This document shows positions 16,837 to 24,754 of a stretch of 64,000 bases of DNA, piece after piece. The stretch covers positions 496,001 through 560,000 of the forward strand of contig CBDDJL010000002.1 of assembly GCA_965229715.1 (NCBI GenBank), read 5' to 3'. Source of the stretch: JAVJST01 sp965229715 (lineage in GTDB: Bacteria; Pseudomonadota; Alphaproteobacteria; Rhodospirillales; Casp-alpha2). A program made the translations under genes and the position numbers. The notes beneath the pieces are model-generated. The model ran no database searches. It worked only from the letters and a program-made list of their open reading frames with translations, and was not told the origin of the DNA. Within the stretch, counting starts at the first letter, position 1. Every line of letters begins with the position of its first letter.

Positions 16837-19242
16837 TCAGCCTCTTAGCACGCCGCCCGTCACGTCAGTGACCCGCTCGATGATCCTGGCGGAGACCGCC
16901 TCAATCTCCTCTTCGGTCAAAGTCTTATCCGTCGGTTGCAGCACGACGCTGATGGCGACAGATTTCTTCCCTTCGCCGAGATTGCCGCCCGAGAACACGT
17001 CGAAGACCTGTACGTCGGCAACAAGCTCCTTATCGGCGCCGCGCGCCGCGCCGATAAGCTTGTCGACGGCGACGTTTTCACCGACGACAAAAGCGAAGTC
17101 CCGGCTGATCGGTTGCAGGCTGGAAAGCCTGAGGAGCGGCTTTGCCGGCCCCTTGTTTTTTGCCTGTGGAATCGCATCGGCGAAAATCTCGAACGCAACG
17201 ACGGGTCCCTTGACGTCCATCCGCCGAAGCACGCGCGGGTGGATCTCGCCAAACCGCGCCAGCGTGTTCTTCGGGCCGAGACGCAGCTCGCCCGCGCGGC
17301 CGGGATGGTACCACTCGGGTCCACTCGCATGGACCTGGAGCTTATCGACCGGCGCCCCGAGTTCTTCGAGTACGGCCAGCGCATCGGCCTTACCGTCGAA
17401 AACATCGACCGGGCGCGGGCTGACGGCCCAGTTGCGCGGTCCCGACTCGCCGGTTCGAATTCCGGCGATAACGACGCTCTCGTCGCCCGGGTTCGGGCCT
17501 TCGAATTGCGGGCCGATCTCGAACAGGCATCCGTTCGGCACACCCCGATCGTTGTTGCGCCCAATGGCCGCAATCAGGTTCGGTAAGACCGACGGGCGCA
17601 TGACGTCGAGATCGCTCGAAATCGGATTGATGAGGCGGAGACCGTCATCGACACCGCCGAAAAGATCGGCATGGGACGACGGCAGAAACGAATAGGTCAC
17701 GGCTTCGACCAGGCCGCGTGCCGCCAGTGTGCGCCGCGCCGCGTTGCGCCGTCGTTGCGATGGGTCGTAGGCGGTATCGGGCAAGCCGTCGGCCGCTGAA
17801 AACCGCACCGCAGGGATGCGGTCGTATCCGAACAGGCGAACGACCTCCTCGACCAGGCAGGCCTCGCAGACGATATCGGGCCGCCACGACGGTGCGACAG
17901 TGCGCAGAACATCGCCGTTTTGTTCGACCTCGAAACCAAGGGCGCTCAAGATCCGGACGATTTCGTCGGTCGCAATGTCGACGCCGCCCAGGGTGCGAAC
18001 GCGCTCCAGGCGCAGATCGATGGTGCGACGCCAGTCCGGCGGACCGCCGGCAACGACGATTTCGGATGCTTCGCCACCGCAGAGATCGAGCACAAGCTGC
18101 GTGCCGATTTCCATGCCGTCGACGAGAAACTCGGGATCGATGCCACGCTCGAACCGGAAACGGGCATCGGATTGCAGATTGAGCTTACGGCCCGTCGCGG
18201 CGGTCCGCACGGGATCGAAATACGCCGCCTCGATGAAGACGTTGACGGTCTCTTCGGTACAACCGCTTTCCTCGCCGCCCATGACGCCGCCGAGGGCTTC
18301 GGGTTTTTCATCGTCGGCGATGACGGTCATCTCGCCGTCTAGGGTGTATTCTTTCTCATTCAGCGCCAGCAGCGTTTCGCCGGATTTGGCGAAGCGCACG
18401 TGGATGTCGCCGGTCACCTTGTCGGCATCGAATACGTGCAGCGGACGATTGTAGGCGAAGGTCATGAAATTGGTGATATCGACGAGCGCGGAAATTGGCC
18501 GCAGGCCGATCGACTCCAGCCGATCCTTCAGCCACTTGGGGCTCTCGCCGTTCTTCACGCCGCGTACGTAGCGGCCGACGAAGTAGGGGCACGCCTTGAT
18601 GTCGTCGCCTTCGAAATCGAGGTGAACCTTGATCGGGCTCTCGAAGGCGCCGACAACCGGATCGTTGTCGATCGGTTTGAGAGTACCGAGACCGGCAGCC
18701 GCAAGGTCACGGGCGATGCCGCGCACGCCGAGGCAATCGCCCCGGTTCGGCGTGATGCCGATTTCGATAACCGGATCGTTCAGGCCCAACGCCTCGACGG
18801 CGGACGAGCCGATGGGGAATTCCTCGGTGAACTCGATGATGCCGTCATGCTCGTCGCTGATCTGCATCTCGCGTTCCGAGACCATCATGCCGTTGCTCTC
18901 GACGCCGCGAATTTCGGCTTTCTTCAGGGTGATGCCGGTGCCGGGGATGTATAGACCGTCCCGCGCAAAGACGCCGAGCAGACCAGATTTTGCGTTCGGC
19001 GCGCCGCACACGACCTGCACCGGATCGTCGGCGCCGTAGTCGACCGTGCAGACCCGAAGCCGGTCGGCATCGGGATGTTGCTTCGCCTCGACAATGCGCG
19101 CGACGACGAATTCCTCGAGACCCTTTGCGCGATCTTCGATCCGCTCGACCTCGTGACCGTTCATGGTCAGGCGCTCCGCGATCCCGTCGATCGTGGCGTC
19201 GGTTTCGAGATGTTCCTTGAGCCAGCCGAGGGTGAACTTCAT
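16837..19242 (-). CDS. pheT: Phenylalanine-tRNA ligase beta subunit
   Basis: 801 residues, the normal length for bacterial PheT. The start is set at MKFTLGWL (19242), which has GGGGGAC upstream and a 4-nt ATGA overlap with pheS; the longer open frame upstream is pheS read out of frame. Visible domains are the tRNA-binding EMAP-like fold (about 40-150, with FVVARI and VVCGAPN), B3/B4 editing, B5 (about 400-470) and the anticodon-binding FDX-ACB domain at the end. It forms an alpha2-beta2 enzyme with PheS to charge tRNA-Phe and edit Tyr-tRNA-Phe. Confidence 0.97.
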   Translation of the reverse strand: MKFTLGWLKEHLETDATIDGIAERLTMNGHEVERIEDRAKGLEEFVVARIVEAKQHPDADRLRVCTVDYGADDPVQVVCGAPNAKSGLLGVFARDGLYIPGTGITLKKAEIRGVESNGMMVSEREMQISDEHDGIIEFTEEFPIGSSAVEALGLNDPVIEIGITPNRGDCLGVRGIARDLAAAGLGTLKPIDNDPVVGAFESPIKVHLDFEGDDIKACPYFVGRYVRGVKNGESPKWLKDRLESIGLRPISALVDITNFMTFAYNRPLHVFDADKVTGDIHVRFAKSGETLLALNEKEYTLDGEMTVIADDEKPEALGGVMGGEESGCTEETVNVFIEAAYFDPVRTAATGRKLNLQSDARFRFERGIDPEFLVDGMEIGTQLVLDLCGGEASEIVVAGGPPDWRRTIDLRLERVRTLGGVDIATDEIVRILSALGFEVEQNGDVLRTVAPSWRPDIVCEACLVEEVVRLFGYDRIPAVRFSAADGLPDTAYDPSQRRRNAARRTLAARGLVEAVTYSFLPSSHADLFGGVDDGLRLINPISSDLDVMRPSVLPNLIAAIGRNNDRGVPNGCLFEIGPQFEGPNPGDESVVIAGIRTGESGPRNWAVSPRPVDVFDGKADALAVLEELGAPVDKLQVHASGPEWYHPGRAGELRLGPKNTLARFGEIHPRVLRRMDVKGPVVAFEIFADAIPQAKNKGPAKPLLRLSSLQPISRDFAFVVGENVAVDKLIGAARGADKELVADVQVFDVFSGGNLGEGKKSVAISVVLQPTDKTLTEEEIEAVSARIIERVTDVTGGVLRG

Positions 19243-20327
19243 CGGTTCAGTCCCCCGTTCAATCCGGCGACCAGGCTCGGCTGATTGAGCGCCGAGAAAC
19301 CGTAATGGCGCAACCAGCGAAGATCGGACTCGTAGAACGTCCGGAGATCCGGGATGCCGTACTTGAGCATCGCCATGCGCTCGACGCCGAGGCCGAAGGC
19401 GAAGCCCTGGTATTCGGCGGGATCGATCCCGCAATTCGACAGCACGTTCGGATTGACCATGCCGCAGCCGAGAATCTCCAGCCAGTCGTCGCCGTGCCCG
19501 ATGTTCAAGCCGCCGCCCTCGCGGGTGCAGCCGATATCGACCTCGGCCGAGGGTTCGGTGAACGGAAAATAGCTCGGCCTGAAGCGGACCGGCAGATCGT
19601 CGACGCCGAAGAACGTACGGCAGAACTCGATCAGGCACCCCTTCAGGTGGCCCATGTGGGTCTCCTTGTCGACGACGAGGCCTTCGACCTGATGGAACAT
19701 CGGCGAATGCGTGGCGTCGTAGTCGAAGCGATAGGTGCGGCCCGGCACGATGATTCGGATCGGCGGCTTGGAGCTTTCCATGGTGCGGATCTGCACCGGC
19801 GACGTATGGGTGCGGAGGACAAGCCGCTCGTCTTCGCCATTCCCCGGAAGGTAGAACGTGTCGTGCTCCTGCCGCGCCGGGTGGTCGGGCGGAATGTTGA
19901 GCGCCGTGAAGTTGTGCCAGTCGTCCTCGATGCTCGGCCCCTCGGCGACCGAAAAGCCCATTTCGCCCAGAATGGCGACGACTTCCTCGATGGTCTGGCT
20001 GATCGGATGAATGCGGCCGCTGCTCTCCGGCCGGACCGGCAGCGTGACGTCGACCGTCTCGCCGACGAGGCGGGCGTCGAGTTCGGCATCGGCAAGGTCT
20101 GCTTTTCGCGCCTCGATGGCGTTGGCAACCTCGGTCTTCACTGCGTTGAGGCTCTGGCCGGCGGCCTTGCGGGCTTCCGGGTCGAGACCGCCGAGGTCCT
20201 TCATCATCGCCGTGACGGAGCCCTTCTTGCCGAGCGCGGCCACGCGGACGTCCTCGAGCGCGGCAACGCTCTCTGCGGCGGTAACGGCGGCGATCAGGTC
20301 GTCGCGTAACTGGTCAACATCCTGCAT
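19239..20327 (-). CDS. pheS: Phenylalanine-tRNA ligase alpha subunit
   Basis: 362 residues with an N-terminal coiled-coil tRNA-binding arm (about 1-100) and a class II catalytic core. Motif 2 shows FRPSYFPFTEPS, and motif 3 is seen as FGLGVERMAMLKYGIPDLR. It carries the Phe-adenylation site. It is translationally coupled to pheT and lies 101 bp downstream of rplT, with a GC-rich hairpin in the gap. Confidence 0.97.
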   Translation of the reverse strand: MQDVDQLRDDLIAAVTAAESVAALEDVRVAALGKKGSVTAMMKDLGGLDPEARKAAGQSLNAVKTEVANAIEARKADLADAELDARLVGETVDVTLPVRPESSGRIHPISQTIEEVVAILGEMGFSVAEGPSIEDDWHNFTALNIPPDHPARQEHDTFYLPGNGEDERLVLRTHTSPVQIRTMESSKPPIRIIVPGRTYRFDYDATHSPMFHQVEGLVVDKETHMGHLKGCLIEFCRTFFGVDDLPVRFRPSYFPFTEPSAEVDIGCTREGGGLNIGHGDDWLEILGCGMVNPNVLSNCGIDPAEYQGFAFGLGVERMAMLKYGIPDLRTFYESDLRWLRHYGFSALNQPSLVAGLNGGLNR

Positions 20328-20356
20328 GCGATCTGGTCCGTTTGTTCAGCACCGAA

Positions 20357-20386
20357 AGCCGCCCGGAGACAACGCTCCGGCGCGGC
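20357..20386 (-). terminator. Hairpin between rplT and pheS
   Basis: Read on the minus strand, AGCCGC-G-CCGGAG pairs with CTCCGGGCGGCT around a 6-nt loop and is followed by TTT. This makes a stem of about 12 bp with one bulged G, a weak intrinsic terminator or partial attenuator that could uncouple ribosomal-protein from pheST expression. I found no Phe-rich leader peptide next to it. Confidence 0.5.
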
Positions 20387-20428
20387 TCTCAATGTCTGAG
20401 GAAAGCGTTTGATGCCTGCGAACAGGCC

Positions 20429-20788
20429 TTACTGCGCGAGAGCCGCCTGAGCTTGATCGACAAGCGCCTTGAACGACTCCGGTTCGCGCACGGCGAGATC
20501 CGAGAGCACCTTGCGGTCGAGCTCGATCCCCGCCTTGTTGAGGCCGTTCATGAACTGCGAATAGGTCAGGCCGTGTTCGCGCGCGCCGGCGTTGATCCGC
20601 TGAATCCAGAGGCGGCGGAACGTGCGCTTCTTGGCGCGGCGGTCGCGATAGGCGTACTGCAGGCCCTTCTCGACACGCTCGATGGCGATGCGAAAATTAG
20701 TGGAATTGCGGCCACGATAGCCTTTGGCCTGCTTGATGATCTTCTTGTGACGGGCGTGGGACGTCTTGCCCCGGGAAACGCGTGCCAT
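20429..20788 (-). CDS. rplT: 50S ribosomal protein L20
   Basis: 119 residues, the standard length. It starts MARVSRGKTSHARHKKIIK and has the conserved YRDRRAKKRTFRRLWIQRIN and ARRHGLTYSQF-like (here AREHGLTYSQFMNGL) segments. L20 binds 23S rRNA early in 50S assembly. It lies downstream of rpmI in the usual order. Confidence 0.98.
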   Translation of the reverse strand: MARVSRGKTSHARHKKIIKQAKGYRGRNSTNFRIAIERVEKGLQYAYRDRRAKKRTFRRLWIQRINAGAREHGLTYSQFMNGLNKAGIELDRKVLSDLAVREPESFKALVDQAQAALAQ

Positions 20789-20814
20789 GGTCCGGTTCTC
20801 CTCAGATCAGCGCT

Positions 20815-21012
20815 TCAGGCGTTCGGCATGTATGATTTGACGATCTTCGCGTCCTGCGGCGACAGGATCGTGGTGCCGCGGGTATTGCGAATGAACTTCT
20901 GCGAACGACGGCTCATGAAGTGGCGCTTGCCCGCTGCTTTGGCGCGGACCTTGCCCTTGGCCGTCAGGGAGAATCGAAGCTTGGTCGACGACTTCGTCTT
21001 CAACTTGGGCAT
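20815..21012 (-). CDS. rpmI: 50S ribosomal protein L35
   Basis: 65 residues starting MPKLKTKSSTKLRF, the classic L35 N-terminus, with an AAGGAAAATGGAA ribosome-binding region just upstream of 21012. The open frame extends upstream, but the extension is not part of L35. In related genomes infC lies directly upstream; here it is 3.1 kb away because a retron locus on the other strand has intervened. Confidence 0.97.
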   Translation of the reverse strand: MPKLKTKSSTKLRFSLTAKGKVRAKAAGKRHFMSRRSQKFIRNTRGTTILSPQDAKIVKSYMPNA

Positions 21013-21334
21013 TTCCATTTTCCTTTTCGTCTGCCGGCGCGGTGAAGAGACGCGCCGTGCTTTTCGGTTCTGAGCGGCTGGGCATGCCCCGCCGGACCGC
21101 TCGTTCATTCCGCTGCGCTAAGGCCTCGGAAGCGCCGGGTTATAACGGCCAGACGCCACGATATCAAGGGGTTTGAGGGGGGTGTGGGAGGACGAGGATA
21201 TTCGATCAGGTTCAGGTACAACTCTCTGCACCTAGCTCGTGACATCTGCGTTTGCGGTTCAGCAATTCTCCTCTATACGAAAAGAAGGATCAGTTTTGTG
21301 GCATGTCTGCCATCTATCAGCTAGAAACAGGGTT

Positions 21335-21454
21335 ACGAGGTCTCCCTTTTCATGCGCGCTGTCGTAACTGCGGCGTAAGAGCTAAAGTCTGCACATATCG
21401 TGCGCGCCGGATGGTCAATGTCTGATGCCGGCGTGATTGAAGGGGAGACCTCGT
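21335..21454 (+). ncRNA. Candidate retron msr-msd RNA or RT leader bounded by inverted repeats
   Basis: ACGAGGTCTCCC (21335-21346) is perfectly complementary to GGGAGACCTCGT (21443-21454), and wobble pairs can extend the stem to about 16 bp. The 96-nt interior folds further, for example CGCCGG with CCGGCG around 21410-21435. The right arm covers the ribosome-binding site (GGGGAG) and the first two bases of the RT start codon. Retrons have an ncRNA upstream of the RT closed by a1/a2 inverted repeats, so this pair is a candidate for that, although the span is short. A further stem-loop (TGGCA-TGTC-TGCCA at 21299-21312) lies upstream, so the true 5' end may be earlier. Confidence 0.5.
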
Positions 21455-23030
21455 GCCGTACTGGGGGGCGTATTTTGGTCAGCCAATTCGCGTCAGCGTT
21501 CCGCCCGAGTTCGCGAGCGAAACAGCTCTTCTCGATTATCTTGGTCTTAGCACTGCGGAACTCCGGAAAATTTGGTTCTTTCGCAACCGAATGTATCAGC
21601 ATTTCTTGATCGCGAAGGGACCGAATAAGTTCCGGATGATCAGCGCGCCGGACAAGCGACTGAAGTTTCTTCAGCGTAAACTTGCTGAAAAACTCGCCGA
21701 ACTTTATCGGCCACGCCATCCGGTACACGGCTTCGTTCCCGGCAGATCGGTCAAGACAAACGCACTGGCACACTTCCGTCGCCGGTTCGTTATTAACATT
21801 GATCTCAAAGATTTTTTCCCGTCGATCACGGAGAACCGGGTCAAAGGGATGCTAAGATCACTCAACATTGACTCGCGCGTCGCCGAAATCATCGCGCGAA
21901 TTTGCTGTAACAACGGGCATCTTCCTCAGGGCGCGCCGAGCAGTCCGGTTCTCTCAAATATGATATGTTTCCGTCTCGATCGGCAGTTGCTGACCGTTGC
22001 GAAGGAGGCCCGCTGCATCTACACCCGATACGCTGATGACATAACCTTCTCAAGCCATCAGCCACCTAAGGCATTGTTCGAGGCCACGCTTCCGCCAGCA
22101 GGGCGCATCTCACTTGACGATCTCGCAACCAATCTGTGCGATGCGATCCACAATAACGGCTTTGAGATCAATCAGGACAAGGCGCACTATGCTGATCGCC
22201 ACTCTCGGCGAATGGTTACCGGCCTCAAAGTCAACCAATTGCTCAATGTCGACCGCCGATACGTTCGCAATATTCGTGCGGCCCTGCACTCGATTGAGAA
22301 GCTAGGCTCCGACGGCGCCGAGAAGAAGTTTCATGAGGTTCATGGAGGACGCTCCAGCCTTGCGGGACACCTCAGAGGCAAGATTTCGTATCTCACCCAT
22401 ATCAAGGGTCAATCGGACCCGGTTGTGCGCGGTGTTACGCTTCGATTTAACAAGTGCTTCCCGGCGCATCCAATCAATCTCAGACCAACTCCTGCTGAGG
22501 TTCAAGAGCGGGCGGTCTGGGTCGTCGAACATCCGGAGTTTCAAGGAACGGCCTTCTTTCTCAAGGGTGTGGGACTCGTAACTGCGGCCCACTGTGTGAA
22601 GGATGTGGATGAGGTCGAAATTCTACACCCCTCAAAACACGCAAACATGTTCAAGGTAAAAGTTCAGAAGATTGACCAGCATCGAGATTTAGCCGTCCTT
22701 AGCCATGAGGTTCCCGAGACCGAGTTCTTCGAACTTGATGCTGCGTCACAGGCTGTCGCAACTGGCGATCAGATGACGGCAATCGGATATCCTGGCTGGG
22801 CACCCGGCGATCCGCTTAACGTCAGACCCGGTGTCGTTAGCGCCGAAACCATCAAAAATGGTGTCAAACTCATCGAAGTGGCGCAAAAGCTGCCTCAAGG
22901 CATGTCCGGTGGGCCACTCCTTGATATCAATGACACCGTCTGTGGCATTATCCATAAGGGAGGGCCCGACGAAGGGCGCGATTTCGCCATTCACATTGAG
23001 GTCCTGAAGAAATGGCTCAAGGAAATGTAG
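21453..23030 (+). CDS. Retron-type reverse transcriptase fused to a trypsin-like serine protease
   Basis: 525 residues from a GTG start, the first possible start after an in-frame stop, with GGGGAG 5 nt upstream. Residues of about 25-315 form a retron RT: NALAH (103-107, the retron NAxxH motif), INIDLKDFFPSI with Asp118, QGAPSSPVLSN, the catalytic YADD (193-196) and VTG (255-257). Residues of about 345-525 form a trypsin-like protease with an intact triad: His380 in TAAHC, Asp412 in DLAVL and Ser485 in GMSGGPL. Retrons are anti-phage systems in which RT and its DNA-RNA hybrid hold an effector in check; here the effector would be the attached protease. It lies antisense between rpmI and infC. 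Confidence 0.9.
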   Translation: MPYWGAYFGQPIRVSVPPEFASETALLDYLGLSTAELRKIWFFRNRMYQHFLIAKGPNKFRMISAPDKRLKFLQRKLAEKLAELYRPRHPVHGFVPGRSVKTNALAHFRRRFVINIDLKDFFPSITENRVKGMLRSLNIDSRVAEIIARICCNNGHLPQGAPSSPVLSNMICFRLDRQLLTVAKEARCIYTRYADDITFSSHQPPKALFEATLPPAGRISLDDLATNLCDAIHNNGFEINQDKAHYADRHSRRMVTGLKVNQLLNVDRRYVRNIRAALHSIEKLGSDGAEKKFHEVHGGRSSLAGHLRGKISYLTHIKGQSDPVVRGVTLRFNKCFPAHPINLRPTPAEVQERAVWVVEHPEFQGTAFFLKGVGLVTAAHCVKDVDEVEILHPSKHANMFKVKVQKIDQHRDLAVLSHEVPETEFFELDAASQAVATGDQMTAIGYPGWAPGDPLNVRPGVVSAETIKNGVKLIEVAQKLPQGMSGGPLLDINDTVCGIIHKGGPDEGRDFAIHIEVLKKWLKEM

Positions 23031-23254
23031 CGGTTATTGTTGTTTGGCCGATTGCCATCGTGTTTGCCAAGTTCGCGTCCTTTCCGCTTGCGATCGATCA
23101 CAAGTAAAATAGGAAATAATTCTTGACAAATGCCGTGGAATGTGGCAGGGTGGTTTCTGCTCTTTTTCACGGTGAATAGGATGTGACGGTTCGTGCGTTC
23201 CAGGCGGGATGTGCGGGCTGGACGTGTAGGATACAGGTGCCTTCCACGACAAAA

Positions 23255-23289
23255 GCGCGGTCGGCCAACCATGCCATCCCCGACCGCGC
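23255..23289 (+). repeat. Conserved-loop hairpin, copy 1
   Basis: GCGCGGTCGG pairs perfectly with CCGACCGCGC (10 bp) around the 15-nt loop CCAACCATGCCATCC. The loop matches copies 2 and 3 while the stem is unrelated in sequence, so base pairing rather than sequence is conserved. Confidence 0.8.
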
Positions 23290-23314
23290 GGTGCTGGGCG
23301 AGAGGGCACGGTAG

Positions 23315-23358
23315 AATGTTTATCCGCCCCCATCGGATCAGCGAAGATAAACATTTTT
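23315..23358 (+). terminator. AT-rich inverted repeat followed by T-run
   Basis: AATGTTTATC (23315-23324) pairs perfectly with GATAAACATT (23346-23355), which runs into five T residues. It looks like a terminator for the RT-protease transcript. A third copy, GATAAACATT, lies at 23454-23463 in direct orientation. Confidence 0.5.
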
Positions 23359-23540
23359 CCGAATTCTCGTTTGAATTCAACGATGTCGCGTTCGCGTCGG
23401 GTACGCGGAAACTGCACGGGAAATCAGCGCGGGATCGGCGGAAAATGAACATGGATAAACATTCGCGTCGTGGCCGTACATGATCCGGCCATCCACGTGG
23501 ATGCCCGTGTCGAGTACGGGTATGACGAGTCTTGCGCGGT

Positions 23541-23703
23541 GGTCATTCGAGGTGTCGCGGCAAGCGGCCGGAATGACCGAAAATGACCGTAAATGACCAT
23601 TTTTTCGGACCCGGTTTCGTGCCGGATCAACGGGTTAGCGGATTCAGGCCGGAATCGCATGACCAAAATGACCATTTTGGGCTGTTCGGGTGCCGTGATG
23701 ACC
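23541..23703. repeat. ATGACC short-repeat array with 10-bp phasing
   Basis: ATGACC occurs at 23574, 23584 and 23594, again at 23659 and 23669, and at 23698, with an inverted copy at 23541. Within each cluster the spacing is exactly 10 bp, one helical turn. Two copies form palindromes with ATTTT (CCAAAATGACCATTTTGG). The pattern is like a multi-site protein-binding array; no binder is known. Confidence 0.6.
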
Positions 23704-23726
23704 ATTCAGGCAAATCAAACCGTTCG

Positions 23727-23785
23727 TCCCGGCGAAAGCCGGGACCTCGGGCTATTTCACGCAAGATCCCGGCTTGCGCCGGGAT
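23727..23785. repeat. REP-like palindrome pair
   Basis: TCCCGGC-GAAA-GCCGGGA (23727-23744) is followed by ATCCCGGC-TTGC-GCCGGGAT (23766-23785). These match the style of dispersed extragenic palindromes found in many alphaproteobacteria. A further CATGCTGAGCATG palindrome lies at 23803-23815. Confidence 0.7.
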
Positions 23786-23836
23786 GAGCGGGAGAGAGTC
23801 CTCATGCTGAGCATGACGAAGTATGGGGAGGATCAG

Positions 23837-23871
23837 GGGCGCATGGCCAACCCAACCATCCCCATGCGCCC
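23837..23871 (+). repeat. Conserved-loop hairpin, copy 2
   Basis: GGGCGCATGG pairs perfectly with CCATGCGCCC (10 bp) around the 15-nt loop CCAACCCAACCATCC. Stem length and loop length are identical to copies 1 and 3. Confidence 0.8.
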
Positions 23872-24078
23872 GACGGGACTTTTCTGTCGCGACAGGAACT
23901 AGGGATGCGCGCCGGGCCTCTCCTGTGCGGGGGTGACGAAATGAGGGTGTTGCAGGCACGTGCCTCGATCGGAGAGATTTAGGCTGGCCCCATCAGACCG
24001 GGCGCAATGCCTCCCAATAGAAATCCGGGGCCATTCCCATTGCGCGCAGTACTGATTCTGGAAGCTAACCGGAACCAT

Positions 24079-24113
24079 TCGGGCCCGGCCAACCCGACCA
24101 TCCCCGGGCCCGA
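24079..24113 (+). repeat. Conserved-loop hairpin, copy 3
   Basis: TCGGGCCCGG pairs perfectly with CCGGGCCCGA (10 bp) around the loop CCAACCCGACCATCC. It lies 20 bp past the infC stop. It lacks a T-run on either strand, so it is not a simple intrinsic terminator. Confidence 0.8.
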
Positions 24114-24133
24114 GGCGTTTGGGGTCGGCGACC

Positions 24134-24670
24134 TTACTTGGGCGCCAGCACCATGGTCATCATGCGGCCTTCGGTCTTGGGGAACTGCTCGACCTTGGCG
24201 AGCTCGTCCATCTCTTCCTTGACCCGTTGAAGCACGGCGAGGCCGAGATCCTGGTGCGCCATCTCGCGGCCACGGAAGCGGATCGTCATCTTGACCTTGT
24301 CGCCGTCGTCGATGAAGCGCTTCACGTTGCGCATTTTCACGTCGTAATCGTGATCGTCGATGTTCGGGCGCATCTTGATCTCTTTGACGTCGATGACCTT
24401 CTGCTTCTTGCGCGCTTCGTTGGCCTTTTTCTGCGCCTCGTACTTGAACTTGCCGTAGTCGAGGATCTTGCAGACCGGCGGATCGGCATTGGGCGACACT
24501 TCGACCAGGTCGAGGCCGGCGTCGTAAGCGTGCTCAATTCCTTCTTCGACGGAGAGGACTCCGATCACTTCGCCGTCTGCGCCGACGACGCGGACTTCCG
24601 GGGCGGTGATCTGATCGTTGACGCGGGGCCCGTCACGGGTCGGCGTCTGATTCATCGGGGGTCTGGCTAT
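24134..24670 (-). CDS. infC: Translation initiation factor IF-3, probable ATA start
   Basis: IF3 binds the 30S subunit, prevents premature 50S joining and proofreads start codons. The sequence shows the N-terminal domain with DGPRVNDQI, the linker (AQKKANEARKKQK) and the C-terminal domain ending in MTMVLAPK. The first ATG is at 24655, but nothing like a ribosome-binding site precedes it. Five codons further upstream, in frame, is ATA (24670-24668), which would give an (M)ARPPMNQTP start typical of alphaproteobacterial IF3; the mRNA before it carries GGAAAGGTTGG. infC commonly uses a rare start codon that IF3 itself discriminates against, so the ATA start (178 residues) is preferred here. Confidence 0.93.
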   Translation of the reverse strand: MARPPMNQTPTRDGPRVNDQITAPEVRVVGADGEVIGVLSVEEGIEHAYDAGLDLVEVSPNADPPVCKILDYGKFKYEAQKKANEARKKQKVIDVKEIKMRPNIDDHDYDVKMRNVKRFIDDGDKVKMTIRFRGREMAHQDLGLAVLQRVKEEMDELAKVEQFPKTEGRMMTMVLAPK

Positions 24671-24754
24671 GGTTCCAACCTTTCCAAAATTAATCTTTCA
24701 TCCGGCGGGCTGTTCGAGTGCCGCGCCGTTTGCTGAACTCTCTGGGAGTGTTTC

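Larger units (their letters stand above)
23031..24133. other. 1.1-kb non-coding stretch packed with hairpins and short repeats
   Basis: No convincing gene is present; the open frames here have no recognisable product. It contains a TTGACA box at 23123, three 10-bp-stem hairpins with a shared 15-nt loop, a GATAAACATT repeat family, an ATGACC repeat array and REP-like palindromes, each listed separately. It lies between the RT-protease stop and the infC stop and breaks up a normally compact translation gene cluster. Confidence 0.7.

Noticed and set aside
19243..19638. N-terminal extension of pheT
   Set aside because: It is pheS read out of frame; MKFTLGWL with its own ribosome-binding site is the standard start.
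19305..20309. 334-codon plus-strand frame opposite pheS
   Set aside because: Antisense shadow of a clear PheS.
23123..23151. Sigma70 promoter at TTGACA 23123
   Set aside because: The -35 is good, but no convincing -10 box lies 16-18 bp downstream, and there is no gene to drive.
24079..24113. Hairpin copy 3 as a simple infC terminator
   Set aside because: No T-run follows on the minus strand, and the loop is shared with two copies not next to infC.
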